A DNA stretch of 64,000 bases from CBDFGS01 sp965247255 (GCA_965247255.1 CBDFGS010000013.1:434001-498000), one strand, 5' to 3'; positions 42,783-52,066 are shown, counted from the first letter of the stretch. Translations and numbers: made by a program. The notes: a model not told the origin generated them from the letters alone.

Positions 42783-45644
42783 TCAGTCCCTCGTCGTCCG
42801 CGCCGGGGTCACCAGAAGCAGCAGCGACGGGAGCACGAGAAGTGACGCAGCCGCGGCCAGGAATATCATCAACGCGGTGAGCATGCCGTAGGAGGCGAAC
42901 AGAGGCATGGGTGCGAAGGCCATGACGCTGAATCCGACGATGCTTGTAGCAGCCGATGCCATGAGGGCGACTCCGGTACCCTGCGCCGCCTGACGCAGTG
43001 CCTGTACCTTGTCCGCAGCTCTTGCCAGCTCCTCGCGGAACCTCTGGGTCATGTGGATAGAGTAGTCGATGCCGATGCCGATGGAGACGGCTGCTATGGT
43101 CGCGGTCACCCAGTTCAGTGCGAAGCCCGCCAGGTACATCAAGGCGTACAGCCACGCCACTACCAGCCCAATGGGAACGATGGTAACAACGGCGAATCTC
43201 ACCGAGCGCATTACGATCAGAATGACCAGGAAGCAGAGGGCCGCCGCTATCGGAAGAGCGGTCTTCAGGGCCTTGGTGGTGGCGTTTAGGGAAGCCTCCC
43301 GTGTGAAGGGCGACCCCGTCAGTCCGGACAACGAGATTGAAGGCGCTTCGTTCAGCACCTGAAGGTCCTTCTCCAAGGACTCCCTAGCTGCTGTTACCAC
43401 CGTGGCCTCTCTGGTCCCGGGAACCTGTACCTGCACGACCGTCGCGTTCTGGTCAACACCGGTGATGTCGTGGAACAGGGTCTGGCGGATACGCGCGGGT
43501 GTGTACGCTAGAATGCGGTCGTTAAGTGGAATTCCGCGCTGCACCATGTAGTCGTAGGCAGCCTTGATCTGGGCCTGGGTATCGGGGATGCCATCGCCAT
43601 CGGCATCCACGATCTTTACCCCGGTCTCGCTCGCCGCCTGTGCTAGGGCATAGTCGTTACCCGTTAGACGCTCCAAGAAGGTGAACACGGTCTCGCCCAG
43701 GTTCAGCTCTCCATTAGCATCCTTCGCAAGCTTAGGGTTCAGTTCCAACCTGTCCAGCAGCCGCAGCATCGCGCCTAGCGACTCGGGGTCCGACAGATCT
43801 CCTTTGATGTAGATCAGACCGGGCTCACCTCCCCGTTCAGCCACGTGTTCGTCGATCTTGTCCAGGCTCACTACAAAGTCCGAGCTGCTGTCGAAGAAGT
43901 CCTTGACGTCTAATGTCGGCTCCAGCTTCAGGGCGAAAAAGATGGCGGCCCCGGTGATCACGGTGGCCAGGGGCAGCAGGATGAGACGCTTTTGCGCCAG
44001 CCTGACAACCGTGGACGCCAGGACACCAGGCGCCACGGGCTCCCCCGCTCCGGCGGCGTCAGGAGACTGGTCCGCGCCTCCAGCCACGGGCGGAATTACA
44101 GCCTCGGCGTCGCTTGGGATGCCCAATCTCCTCTCCCGGAGGATGATGACCGCGATAGGCAATAGGACGCCGAATATTGTGAAGGCTGCGATCACCGCGA
44201 TCCCGATAAAGGGGCTGATGGCAACCAGGAGGATAATGCCGGCTCCGGTAAAGCTAGCCGCCCCAAGGATACCCAGCACTCGCCAGATGACGGCAGTCCG
44301 GCGTCCTTGTCGAGGACCACGCCGAGCCGCTTCCTGGCCTTCGATAGGCCGCCTGCGGAGGCTGTCGATACGCATCATCACGAGCGGAGCGGCAAGGCCT
44401 AGGACAATGAACGCCGATAGCACCGCGACTGCGGCACCAACACCAAAACCGATGACCGATTCTATCCCGGAGGTGATGTTGGAACCGAAAGCTATCCCGT
44501 CCGACAACATTGCTAGAGCCAGCGCGCCTAGAACGCCGGCGAAGCCGAGTCGGAGGGCCACGCGGGGTGGAGATCCTCTCTCCTTCTCCTCAACGTAACG
44601 GCGTAAAGCGTGGATCGCAAAGTCCACCCCCAGGGAGATCATGGCGATGGGTACTATCAGGTCTATGACCAGTCCGGATTTGAGGCCAATAAGATTAGAG
44701 ATTCCCTTGAGCCAGATCATGAGGATACCGAGGCCGGCGCCGGTGAGAGCGACCGCCCAGTAGGAGCGCAGGGCTAGACCCACGACGATCAGCACGCCAA
44801 TGGCAGTGAACATAATAAATGGGCCGGCCAGCGTGGCTTCATCCTCGATTTCCAGGCCCACATCTATCGCGATGCCCCATAGACGGTAGTTCTCCTCGTC
44901 TCCCCTGAGGGCCTTCTGCACCTTTCGATTAAACTGCTCTTTCTGCTTGGTGACATCGTCGCCCCCTGTGCCGATGCGAAGGGAACCGCCGCCCAGCTTC
45001 GGGTTGTCCGCTACTACGAAAGTAAAGAGGGCGGGGGACCACCAGTAGACTATCTCCTGCCCATCCACCTCCCGGGGTTCACTGGTGGCCTGTATGGACA
45101 GGTCTTCCCGAAACCGTTTCTTCCTGGGGTCTGACAGTATCCGGTGAAGCGCCAGCTTTACATCGTCGTCACTGGCATCGGCCAATGTGGGAATCAGGGG
45201 GTCGGAGGCCATCACCTCCTGTACCTCGTCGGCGAGGGAGTAGATTCCCACGACGGGACGCTCAAGTTCGGCAAAGTAGAACGAGAAAAGGAAGGACTGA
45301 GCATCCAGTCCCGGTGGGGCCAGTTCGCCGGCCTGGTCGGCCTTCCGCAGCCTTTCTGTGTTCTGGTATAGCTCCCAAAGGGCTTTCTGAGTAAGGACGT
45401 CCTCGCCGCGCGCCTCGACAATAATACCCGCGCTATGGACGGCCGGAGGGAAGCGGTCCTCTATGTCATCCTGCAGATCGAACACCTGGCCGCCGGGGTT
45501 TTCCGAGGCGTTCTCGTCGGGGGCCATCGTCAGCAGGGGTATGGTGAGCAGGGCCGTAATGACGAGGATGGACAGGATAAACCATCCTGACCTGCGCTCC
45601 ATGAGGCTGGCGGTCCTGTACAAAAGGGTCTCGCTGCTCTGCAT
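42783..45644 (-). CDS. MMPL/RND-superfamily exporter
   Basis: 953 residues from the ATG at 45644, chosen for the AAGGAGG 5 bases upstream; an in-frame start at 45689 lacks this. Two repeated halves each have one membrane segment, a large exterior loop and about five further segments. The conserved charged motifs in each half are 'SLGVDFAIHALRRYVEEKERG' and 'GIGIDYSIHMTQRFREEL', where Asp is part of the proton relay. Related proteins export lipids, hopanoids or drugs using the proton gradient. It is preceded by a padR gene on the same strand (79-bp gap), which suggests ligand-induced expression. Confidence 0.9.
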   Translation of the reverse strand: MQSSETLLYRTASLMERRSGWFILSILVITALLTIPLLTMAPDENASENPGGQVFDLQDDIEDRFPPAVHSAGIIVEARGEDVLTQKALWELYQNTERLRKADQAGELAPPGLDAQSFLFSFYFAELERPVVGIYSLADEVQEVMASDPLIPTLADASDDDVKLALHRILSDPRKKRFREDLSIQATSEPREVDGQEIVYWWSPALFTFVVADNPKLGGGSLRIGTGGDDVTKQKEQFNRKVQKALRGDEENYRLWGIAIDVGLEIEDEATLAGPFIMFTAIGVLIVVGLALRSYWAVALTGAGLGILMIWLKGISNLIGLKSGLVIDLIVPIAMISLGVDFAIHALRRYVEEKERGSPPRVALRLGFAGVLGALALAMLSDGIAFGSNITSGIESVIGFGVGAAVAVLSAFIVLGLAAPLVMMRIDSLRRRPIEGQEAARRGPRQGRRTAVIWRVLGILGAASFTGAGIILLVAISPFIGIAVIAAFTIFGVLLPIAVIILRERRLGIPSDAEAVIPPVAGGADQSPDAAGAGEPVAPGVLASTVVRLAQKRLILLPLATVITGAAIFFALKLEPTLDVKDFFDSSSDFVVSLDKIDEHVAERGGEPGLIYIKGDLSDPESLGAMLRLLDRLELNPKLAKDANGELNLGETVFTFLERLTGNDYALAQAASETGVKIVDADGDGIPDTQAQIKAAYDYMVQRGIPLNDRILAYTPARIRQTLFHDITGVDQNATVVQVQVPGTREATVVTAARESLEKDLQVLNEAPSISLSGLTGSPFTREASLNATTKALKTALPIAAALCFLVILIVMRSVRFAVVTIVPIGLVVAWLYALMYLAGFALNWVTATIAAVSIGIGIDYSIHMTQRFREELARAADKVQALRQAAQGTGVALMASAATSIVGFSVMAFAPMPLFASYGMLTALMIFLAAAASLLVLPSLLLLVTPARTTRD

Positions 45645-45723
45645 GTCTGCCTCCTTGGGGGGGGCCGCCTCTGCGGACGCCCAAGACAATGCCTGGTTTC
45701 GTTCCTCTCCGACCGGTGCCCGG

Positions 45724-46305
45724 CTACTCGTGGGGCGGCTCGGGAGGTAACCTCCGGTTAAGCTCTTGGAGCGCGTCCTCCGCCCACTGGAGGTTGGCCT
45801 GGACGTGGGCTATTCCGCACTTGAGCGTAAGGTAAGGAAAGAAGTGGTCCTCACGGTCCGCGATATCGCGCTCGATCTCCTCGAACTGGGCTAGGGTCTC
45901 TTGGGCCTGGCGGCGGCGCTCTTCAAGCTGAGGGATGAGCGTCGCCACGGGTGTTAGGCTTCCGAAGAACAGCTTCAGTAAGAACAGGCTTTTGGTCATG
46001 TCCGGCGCGACGTCTGGACGCTCCAGCCATCTCTGCAGGGCCTGCTCGCCGTCTCTCGTTATCCGATAGAGCCGCTTGTCCGGTCGGCGATCCTGCTGGA
46101 CCTCGCGTTCGCGGGCGTACCCCAGCGTCTTAAGGCGGCGCAATTCTGCGTAGATCTGGCTACTTGCCGGGCTCCAGAAGAAATAGCCGATGCTCTTGTC
46201 AGCGAACCGTTTGACGTCGTAGCCTGATATCTCTCCAAAGCTGATCAGGCCGAGGATCGCGTACGAGGTGGCCGGTAGCCCCCTATCTGTCTTGCGGTTA
46301 GTCAT
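45724..46305 (-). CDS. PadR-family transcriptional regulator
   Basis: 193 residues, ATG at 46305. The N-terminal winged helix ('SYAILGLISFGEISGYDVKRF', 'SSQIYAELRRLKTLGYA', 'YRITRDGEQALQRWL') is typical of PadR. The C-terminal half is a long dimerising coiled coil ('QLEERRRQAQETLAQFEEIE'), placing it in the larger PadR-s2/Vir-like class. PadR proteins repress transporter or detoxification genes until a small molecule binds. The exporter gene immediately downstream is the probable target, together with its own promoter. Confidence 0.92.
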   Translation of the reverse strand: MTNRKTDRGLPATSYAILGLISFGEISGYDVKRFADKSIGYFFWSPASSQIYAELRRLKTLGYAREREVQQDRRPDKRLYRITRDGEQALQRWLERPDVAPDMTKSLFLLKLFFGSLTPVATLIPQLEERRRQAQETLAQFEEIERDIADREDHFFPYLTLKCGIAHVQANLQWAEDALQELNRRLPPEPPHE

Positions 46306-46496
46306 GAAGTCGCCCCGGACTCAGAGTTATGCCTGACCGCCATATGTCATTAAGAGATAGTAGCAATATATATATATCAAAAAGAACTAGCCCTGTCAAG
46401 TCCTGAAAAACTGAGGACAGCGTTTTCCAAGGGGGAGTCCTAGCTGCGTTACTCCAGAGGTCTAGGCCGGAGCTTAGGGTCGTGACACTCTCACTA
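46306..46496 (-). promoter_or_regulatory. padR upstream region with alternating AT tract
   Basis: An uninterrupted ATATATATATAT lies at 46366-46377, striking in this GC-rich DNA. Just downstream on the minus strand is TACTAT (plus 46357-46362), a possible -10 box, with TTCTTT (plus 46381-46386) as a weak -35. The AT palindrome would lie in the spacer, where a PadR dimer could block polymerase. This is a guess from position. The rest of the stretch shows nothing recognisable. Confidence 0.4.
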
Positions 46497-46602
46497 TGTC
46501 GTCCTGAGGAGGCTTCCGGCGAAGGACCTGGGGCTTGGGGCTCTTCCCGCGGTTGCGAGAAGGACCACCCCGCCCCCTGCCCTTTGCAAACTCAGGGCGA
46601 CA
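46497..46602. mobile_element. MITE-like 106-bp element with terminal inverted repeats
   Basis: TGTCGTCCTGAG at 46497-46508 and CTCAGGGCGACA at 46591-46602 are inverted repeats matching at 11 of 12 positions. The interior (CTTCCGGCGAAGGACC and neighbours) is GC-rich and encodes nothing. 'TGTCxTxCTGAG...GAAGGA' ends are seen in small dispersed repeats of many bacteria. No target-site duplication is obvious. Confidence 0.5.
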
Positions 46603-46727
46603 CATGTAGCACTACGACGAGTCCGCGACTCTGCAAAGGTCAGGTGCCCCCAAAACTCAAGTTGAAAGCGCCGTTGGCGCGGTGATACACTGATTCTGTA
46701 GCTACTCAGATAGGCCGCAGGTGAGGG

Positions 46728-47096
46728 TTGCCTCAAGATTATGCCCTAGACTGGACGGCGGTGCTGGTTCTCGGCGGCGTGGGTTTGCTGGGCGTCGGCG
46801 GTATCTTTCTCGCATCGTTTCTCCTGGCGCCCAAACGCCCGTCCGCGATCAAGGATACGCCCTATGAATGCGGCATCCCCCCGGAACCGTACCTCTGGTC
46901 CCAGATCCATATCAGATACTACGTCTTCGCCATCCTGTTTCTGATATTCGATGTCGAGGCCGTGTTTCTTTTCCCCTGGGCCGTCGTCTATCTGACGACC
47001 ATCTCCGCGGTCTTCTACGAGATGCTGATATTTATCGCCATCCTCTTCTTTGGGGTCATTTACGGTTGGAGAAAGGGAGTCCTCCAGTGGAGATAA
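46728..47096 (+). CDS. nuoA: NADH-quinone oxidoreductase subunit A
   Basis: 122 residues from a TTG at 46728 (AGGTGAGGG just upstream). Three membrane segments and the conserved 'YECGIPPEP' and 'FAILFLIFDVEAVFLFPWA' motifs identify NuoA, a small subunit at the junction of the hydrophilic and membrane arms of complex I. It opens an eleven-gene nuo operon. No clear promoter was identified upstream. Confidence 0.94.
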   Translation: MPQDYALDWTAVLVLGGVGLLGVGGIFLASFLLAPKRPSAIKDTPYECGIPPEPYLWSQIHIRYYVFAILFLIFDVEAVFLFPWAVVYLTTISAVFYEMLIFIAILFFGVIYGWRKGVLQWR

Positions 47097-47626
47097 CCCT
47101 GGGGCAAGGCTACGAGCCCCGACAGGGAAACCAGCCTGCCGACAGCATCTTCCAGCGCGTGCTGCCCAACGCCGTTACCGCGAAGTCCAGCGACCTGTTC
47201 GCCAACGCCCGCAAGTCGTCGCTGTGGACGCTCAGCTTCGGCCTTGCTTGCTGCGCCATAGAGATGATCTCCACGCACATGTCCCATCACGACCTGGACC
47301 GATTCGGCGTGATCACGTGGCCGTCTCCGCGCCAGGCGGACGTAATGATTGTGGCGGGCACCGTGGTGAAGAAGATGGCCGATCCGATAAAGCTGCTCTA
47401 CGAGCAGATGCCCGACCCTAAATGGGTCATAGCCATGGGAAGCTGCGCAACCAACGGGGGGCCATACTATCGCTCCTACTCGGTGGTCATGGGCGTCGAC
47501 CACCTCATCCCCGTCGACGTATACGTTCCGGGGTGTCCTCCGCGGCCCGAAGCGCTGATGTACGGCATCATGCAGCTACAGGAGAAGATACTCAAGGACT
47601 CGAAGGAACGTGGCGCAACCGCCTAG
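47087..47626 (+). CDS. nuoB: NADH-quinone oxidoreductase subunit B
   Basis: 179 residues from the GTG at 47087, overlapping nuoA by 10 bp, with GGGAG 7 bases upstream. It carries the terminal N2 cluster that passes electrons to quinone. All four ligands are present: the adjacent Cys55-Cys56 in FGLACCAIEM, Cys120 in MGSCATNGG and Cys150 in VPGCPPRPEAL. A longer frame running back into nuoA has no support. Confidence 0.95.
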   Translation: MEITLGQGYEPRQGNQPADSIFQRVLPNAVTAKSSDLFANARKSSLWTLSFGLACCAIEMISTHMSHHDLDRFGVITWPSPRQADVMIVAGTVVKKMADPIKLLYEQMPDPKWVIAMGSCATNGGPYYRSYSVVMGVDHLIPVDVYVPGCPPRPEALMYGIMQLQEKILKDSKERGATA

Positions 47627-48125
47627 AAGGGAGTCTGCGGCCCCGCAGGCTCCCGTTACGCTGGACGATCGAGGCCGCGCGCTTTCCAGTCTGCTTCCGT
47701 CCATTCTCGTCGATTTCCAGGTGGAGCTAGGCGCGGCGCTCGACGAGGTCACCGTTACAGCAAGCCCCGCAGAAGTCCCGGGGATTTGCATGCTGCTGAA
47801 AGACCACGGGGAACTCCGTTTCGACTATCTGCGGTGCCTCTGCGTCGTGGACTACGATGACCGGCTTGAGGTCAACTACCACCTCTTTTCGCTGGATAAG
47901 CGGCACAAGATGGTCCTCAAGACTGACGTGTCGCCCGAAGCTCCGGCCGTCCCCTCGGTGGTGTCGGTGTGGCGGGCGGCGGACTGGTTCGAGCGCGAGG
48001 GCCACGATCTCTTCGGCGTCGTGTTCGACGGACACCCCGACCTGGCGCCGCTGTTGCTTTACGACGGGTTCGAGGGGTTCCCAGGCCGCAAGAGCTTTCC
48101 CTTTCACGACTACACCGAGTGGTGA
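47610..48125 (+). CDS. nuoC: NADH-quinone oxidoreductase subunit C
   Basis: 171 residues from a GTG at 47610 that overlaps the nuoB end. It has the 30-kDa subunit signature in its second half: 'WFEREGHDLFGVVFDGHPDL' and 'LLYDGFEGFPGRKSFP'. It forms part of the quinone-reducing Q module with NuoB, D and I. It is a separate protein, not fused to NuoD as in E. coli. Confidence 0.94.
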   Translation: MAQPPRRESAAPQAPVTLDDRGRALSSLLPSILVDFQVELGAALDEVTVTASPAEVPGICMLLKDHGELRFDYLRCLCVVDYDDRLEVNYHLFSLDKRHKMVLKTDVSPEAPAVPSVVSVWRAADWFEREGHDLFGVVFDGHPDLAPLLLYDGFEGFPGRKSFPFHDYTEW

Positions 48126-48127
48126 GC

Positions 48128-49252
48128 ATGTCCACCAGCCCCCAAATAGAAGAGCGCTTCGACTCCATGGAGCTCATGATAAACATGGGCCCTCAGCATC
48201 CCAGCACCCACGGGGTCTTCAGGCTGGTGATCTGGGTGGACGGCGAGCGCATCGTCAAGGCGGAGCCCCACATCGGCTACCTGCACCGCGGCTCGGAGAA
48301 GCTTTGCGAGGGTGAGGACTACTCCCAGATAATCACGCTTTTCGATCGGCTGGACTACGTCTCCAACCTGAATATGGAGTTGGGCTTCTGCACGGCAGTC
48401 GAAAAGCTGATGGACCTGGAGGTGCCGGAGCGCGCCTGGTACATAAGGACCATCCTGTGCGAGCTAAATCGCGTCGCCAGCCACATGCTCTTTTACGGCG
48501 TCTACGGGCTGGACGCCGGCGCCATGACGCCGATCCTGTATGGGTTCCGCGAGCGCGAGCGGGTCCAAGCCCTGTTCGAGTCGGTGACCGGCGCGCGCAT
48601 GATGCACAACTACATCAGGATTGGGGGTGTGAAGGAGGACCTGCCTTCGGACTTCGAGAAGCGCATGTCGAAGCTTATCGCTGAGTTGAAGCAGGGTGTG
48701 GACGAGTGCGACGGGCTTCTCTCCCAGAGCGAGATGTTTCTGGCGCGTACCAAGGGGATCGGAGACATTGAGGGGAAGGTCGCCATCGACTTCGGGGTGA
48801 CGGGTCCGGCGCTCCGGGCGGCGGGTGTCCTCGAGGACGTCAGGGTGTCCGAGCCATACGGCATCTACGACCGCTTCGACTTCGGCATCCCCGTGGGTAC
48901 CACCGGAGACTGCTGGGACCGCTACTACGTACGCATCGAGGAGATGCGGCAGTCGATCGGCATCATCGAGCAGGCGATGGAGCAGATGGAGCCCGGCGAC
49001 ATCACCGCGAAGGTCCGCCGCATCACCCGTCCGCCGAAGGGCGAAGTGTACATGCGAACGGAGACCCCGCGTGGCGACTTCGGGGTGTTCGTGGTGAGCG
49101 ACGGCAGCGATAAGCCGTATCGTCTCAAGGTGCGGGCCCCTTCGTTCGCCAACCTCCAGGCCCTCCGCCACCTGCTTCGAGACGCCTATGTAGCCGACGC
49201 CGTTGTGATTCTCGGGTCTATCGACATCATCATGGGTGAGGTCGACCGTTGA
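48128..49252 (+). CDS. nuoD: NADH-quinone oxidoreductase subunit D
   Basis: 374 residues from the ATG at 48128, two bases after the nuoC stop. The 49-kDa subunit motifs are clear: 'MGPQHPSTHGVFRLV', 'EPHIGYLHRGSEKL', 'NRVASHMLF' and 'SFANLQALRHLL'. The loop with conserved His and Tyr residues forms the quinone headgroup site. Related to the large subunit of NiFe hydrogenases, but the hydrogenase Cys pairs are absent. Confidence 0.95.
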   Translation: MSTSPQIEERFDSMELMINMGPQHPSTHGVFRLVIWVDGERIVKAEPHIGYLHRGSEKLCEGEDYSQIITLFDRLDYVSNLNMELGFCTAVEKLMDLEVPERAWYIRTILCELNRVASHMLFYGVYGLDAGAMTPILYGFRERERVQALFESVTGARMMHNYIRIGGVKEDLPSDFEKRMSKLIAELKQGVDECDGLLSQSEMFLARTKGIGDIEGKVAIDFGVTGPALRAAGVLEDVRVSEPYGIYDRFDFGIPVGTTGDCWDRYYVRIEEMRQSIGIIEQAMEQMEPGDITAKVRRITRPPKGEVYMRTETPRGDFGVFVVSDGSDKPYRLKVRAPSFANLQALRHLLRDAYVADAVVILGSIDIIMGEVDR

Positions 49253-50424
49253 TCCCCGAGTGGTTCTGGGAGCTTCCACGTCCGGCCCTTTCCGCCGCAG
49301 GCGCGCTCACCGTGTTTATATTCCTGTCGCTCGTTGTCCTTGTGCTCACCTGGTTGGAGCGCAAGGCGCTTGCCCGCATCCAGATGAGGATGGGCCCGAT
49401 GCGCGTTGGATTCCATGGGGCCCTGCAGCCTATCGCCGACACCATCAAGCTGGTGGGCAAGGAGGACATACTCCCATCGTGGGCCGACCGGCGCATCTAC
49501 TGGCTCGCGCCGCTCGCGGTATTCATTCCGGTGATCATGCTCTGGGTGACCATCCCGGTCTCTCAGGAGCTGGTACTTCGCAACCTGGACCTGGGGCTCT
49601 TCTACATCACCGCCATTTCGGTGCTCTCGGTGATGGGTCTTGTCATGGCGGGGTGGGGCTCCGCAAACAAGTACGCAGTTCTGGGTGGCCTGCGCGCCGC
49701 GGGCCAGCTGATTAGCTATGAAATCCCGTTCATCATGGCGATAATCGGCGTGGCCATGCTGAGTCAGTCGCTGGACCTTACGAAGGTCGTGGATGATCAG
49801 CACGAGGTGATGGTGAACATAGTCCGGCAGCCGCTGGGCCTGTTCATATTCCTGATAGCCGGTCTGGCGGAGCTAGGCAGGACACCGTTCGACATCCACC
49901 ATGCCGAGTCCGAGGTCGTAGGCGGACCCTTCGTGGAGTACAGCGGCGCGCATTGGGCCGTCTTCTTCCTGGCCGAATATATCAATACCTTCACCATCGC
50001 GGTGCTTATCGCTCTCCTATTCCTGGGGGGATGGCGATGGCCGGACATGCCATTCGCTGAGGGTAGTGTCCACACGGCCCTGTCGGCGGCGTGGCTCCTG
50101 ATAAAGACGTTTGCGGTGATCCTAGTCATCTTCTGGATTCGGGGCACGTACCCAAGGCTGCGCATCGATCAATTGATGGCCTTCGGCTGGAAGGTCTTGG
50201 TGCCGCTTTCGTTCGCCAATATCGTCGTCACGGGCGCGGTCCTCTTCTATGGTTTGCACTGGGCTCTGCTCAGCGGAATGTCTATAATCCTCTTGGCGGC
50301 CACCTTCCTGGCGATCAGGCAAATATACGGAGGCAACGCGCGCATAATGACGGTCAGGGTGTACGACGCGCGCGAGCTACGGGCAGGGACCACCGCGCCG
50401 CGGCCGAGGCCCTTGGACGGGTAG
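49249..50424 (+). CDS. nuoH: NADH-quinone oxidoreductase subunit H
   Basis: 391 residues from a TTG at 49249 that overlaps the nuoD stop (TTGA). About eight membrane segments, with the conserved 'ERKALARIQMRMGP' and 'AELGRTPFDIHHAESEVVGGPFVEYSG' loops that line the quinone channel. The C-terminus has an extra ~30 hydrophilic residues. It anchors the peripheral arm to the membrane arm. Confidence 0.94.
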   Translation: MIPEWFWELPRPALSAAGALTVFIFLSLVVLVLTWLERKALARIQMRMGPMRVGFHGALQPIADTIKLVGKEDILPSWADRRIYWLAPLAVFIPVIMLWVTIPVSQELVLRNLDLGLFYITAISVLSVMGLVMAGWGSANKYAVLGGLRAAGQLISYEIPFIMAIIGVAMLSQSLDLTKVVDDQHEVMVNIVRQPLGLFIFLIAGLAELGRTPFDIHHAESEVVGGPFVEYSGAHWAVFFLAEYINTFTIAVLIALLFLGGWRWPDMPFAEGSVHTALSAAWLLIKTFAVILVIFWIRGTYPRLRIDQLMAFGWKVLVPLSFANIVVTGAVLFYGLHWALLSGMSIILLAATFLAIRQIYGGNARIMTVRVYDARELRAGTTAPRPRPLDG

Positions 50425-50518
50425 CACCGGCCAGAGCCGGTGGTCGTGGCCTGTTCGGGCACGCCTCGGGGCAGACGACGGTATAGGACTTTCGGCACTC
50501 GCGAAGGTAACACGCGGA

Positions 50519-51055
50519 ATGATCGGCAACCTTAGAGGGCTCCTCGTCACGCTCAAGACCATGATGCGGTCGCCGGTGACCGCCCAATACCCCATCGCCA
50601 CCAAGCGGCTGAAGGTGCAGGACCGGTTCATGGGTTTTCCGGCCCTGACCTGGGACTCCACCGTCGATGAGCCGTATTGCACGAGCTGCATGGTCTGCAT
50701 ACGCGAGTGTCCGACCCAGTGCATGAGCGCAACGATGAAAGACAACCCGCTGCACGGCGAGGGCAAAAGCAGGCGGCGGAAGATCGTCGAGACCTTCGAG
50801 ATCAATCTGGGGCGCTGCATCCTCTGCGGGATCTGCGTAGACGTGTGTAACTTCGACGCGATAGAGATGAGCCACGAACACGAGCTCAGCAAGTATGCGA
50901 GGGATGGAAATCGCGTCGACCTGCCGCAGCTTCTCGAGATGGGGCGGGAGTTCCAGGCGGAGACGAGCTGGGAGCCGGAGCAGGCGAAGAACATCGGGGC
51001 GCCGGACGCCGGCAAGAAGGCGGTAACGCAGGGCGCATCCGAGAAAGGGAAGTAG
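50519..51055 (+). CDS. nuoI: NADH-quinone oxidoreductase subunit I
   Basis: 178 residues. Two [4Fe-4S] ferredoxin motifs, with Cys54/57/60/64 in CTSCMVCIRECP and Cys100/103/106/110 in CILCGICVDVC, carry clusters N6a and N6b. In complexes without NuoEFG, as here, this subunit is a likely docking point for reduced ferredoxin; that is inference. A 94-bp gap separates it from nuoH. The C-terminal ~35 residues are Lys-, Glu- and Ala-rich and variable. Confidence 0.94.
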   Translation: MIGNLRGLLVTLKTMMRSPVTAQYPIATKRLKVQDRFMGFPALTWDSTVDEPYCTSCMVCIRECPTQCMSATMKDNPLHGEGKSRRRKIVETFEINLGRCILCGICVDVCNFDAIEMSHEHELSKYARDGNRVDLPQLLEMGREFQAETSWEPEQAKNIGAPDAGKKAVTQGASEKGK

Positions 51056-51067
51056 CAGCCGGGCAAA

Positions 51068-51562
51068 GTGACGATCACGCTGACACTGTTCTACGTTGCG
51101 GGGGCGCTCACACTTGGGGGCGCCCTCGGTGTGGTTATGGCACGCAACATCGTCTACGCGGCCTTTGCGTTGCTCGTCGCCCTTATGGGCGTCGCGGGGC
51201 TGTTTCTGCTCGCGTTCGCGCAGTTCCTCGCGCTGGTACAGGTGCTGATCTACGGTGGCGCCATCGTCATCGTCATCCTGTTCACGCTAATGCTGACGCG
51301 GATTCAGGACTTCCGAGACCTGTCGGACAACGCGCAATGGCCAGTCGCGGCCCTGGTGTCAGCGGCCGTATTCGGCGTGATGGTAGCGTCCATCCTGCTC
51401 ACCGAGGTACGCACGACGGCGCCCCAGGCGGTCGGCTTCGAGGCGCTTGGCGAGACGCTGTTCGAGCAGTGGGCGGTGCCGTTCGAGGTGGCTTCACTGG
51501 TGCTGTTGGTAGCGCTGATCGGGGCGATTGTGATGGTGCGGGATGACCGAGGAGACCCGTGA
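51068..51562 (+). CDS. nuoJ: NADH-quinone oxidoreductase subunit J
   Basis: 164 residues from a GTG at 51068. Five membrane segments with the conserved 'VYAAFALLVALMGVAGLFLLAFAQFLALVQVLIYGGAIVIVILF' region, including the pi-bulge helix 3 tied to conformational coupling. Its stop overlaps the nuoK start (GTGA). Confidence 0.93.
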   Translation: MTITLTLFYVAGALTLGGALGVVMARNIVYAAFALLVALMGVAGLFLLAFAQFLALVQVLIYGGAIVIVILFTLMLTRIQDFRDLSDNAQWPVAALVSAAVFGVMVASILLTEVRTTAPQAVGFEALGETLFEQWAVPFEVASLVLLVALIGAIVMVRDDRGDP

Positions 51563-51876
51563 TTGAGCTTGCCCACTTCCAGCTCGTTGCCGCCGCTCTA
51601 TTCGCCATCGGCATGTACGGCGTCCTCGCGCGGAAGAGCGCCGTGCTCATCCTGATGTCGATCGAGCTCATGCTCAACGCCGTGAGCGTCAACCTGGTCG
51701 GCTTCGCCACGTTCGTCGATTTCGCCGAGGCCCACCGCGCCCTCGGGCAGGTGATGGTTGTATTCGTGATAACCGTCGCGGCGGCGGAGCTGGCCCTGGC
51801 GGTGGCGATAATTCTGCGGCTCTACAAGAACCGCGCCTCAGTGAACGTCGACGAGATCGACATAATGAAATGGTAG
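51559..51876 (+). CDS. nuoK: NADH-quinone oxidoreductase subunit K
   Basis: 105 residues from a GTG at 51559. Three membrane segments with 'SIELMLNAVSVNLV', whose Glu is part of the proton path, and 'FVITVAAAELALAVAIIL', with the second conserved Glu. Normal length. Confidence 0.94.
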   Translation: MIELAHFQLVAAALFAIGMYGVLARKSAVLILMSIELMLNAVSVNLVGFATFVDFAEAHRALGQVMVVFVITVAAAELALAVAIILRLYKNRASVNVDEIDIMKW

Positions 51877-52066
51877 CGCGGCCCATCCTGGCCTCATTTG
51901 ACGGAAGCGACTAGTAGACCGAAATCTTTGAAATGAGGGGTAGCCGAGATTGGCGTGCTACGACGACAGGGCGGGTTTCAAACCCGCCCCTACCAAGCCG
52001 TAACCTCAGAACCCTTCAATACTAGGATGTTGGACCACTAGCTAGCAACAACGGAGCCGGAAGAGA
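51877..52066. repeat. nuoK-nuoL gap with palindromic repeat
   Basis: 190 bp inside an otherwise tight operon. GGGCGGGTTT and AAACCCGCCC at 51969-51989 form a near-perfect palindrome, followed by CCTAC. Elements of the form 'GTAGGGGCGGGTTT..AAACCCGCCCCTAC' are widespread as dispersed repeats in many genomes; that this is one is inferred. No T-tract follows, so it should not stop transcription. Nothing else is recognisable. Confidence 0.55.
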
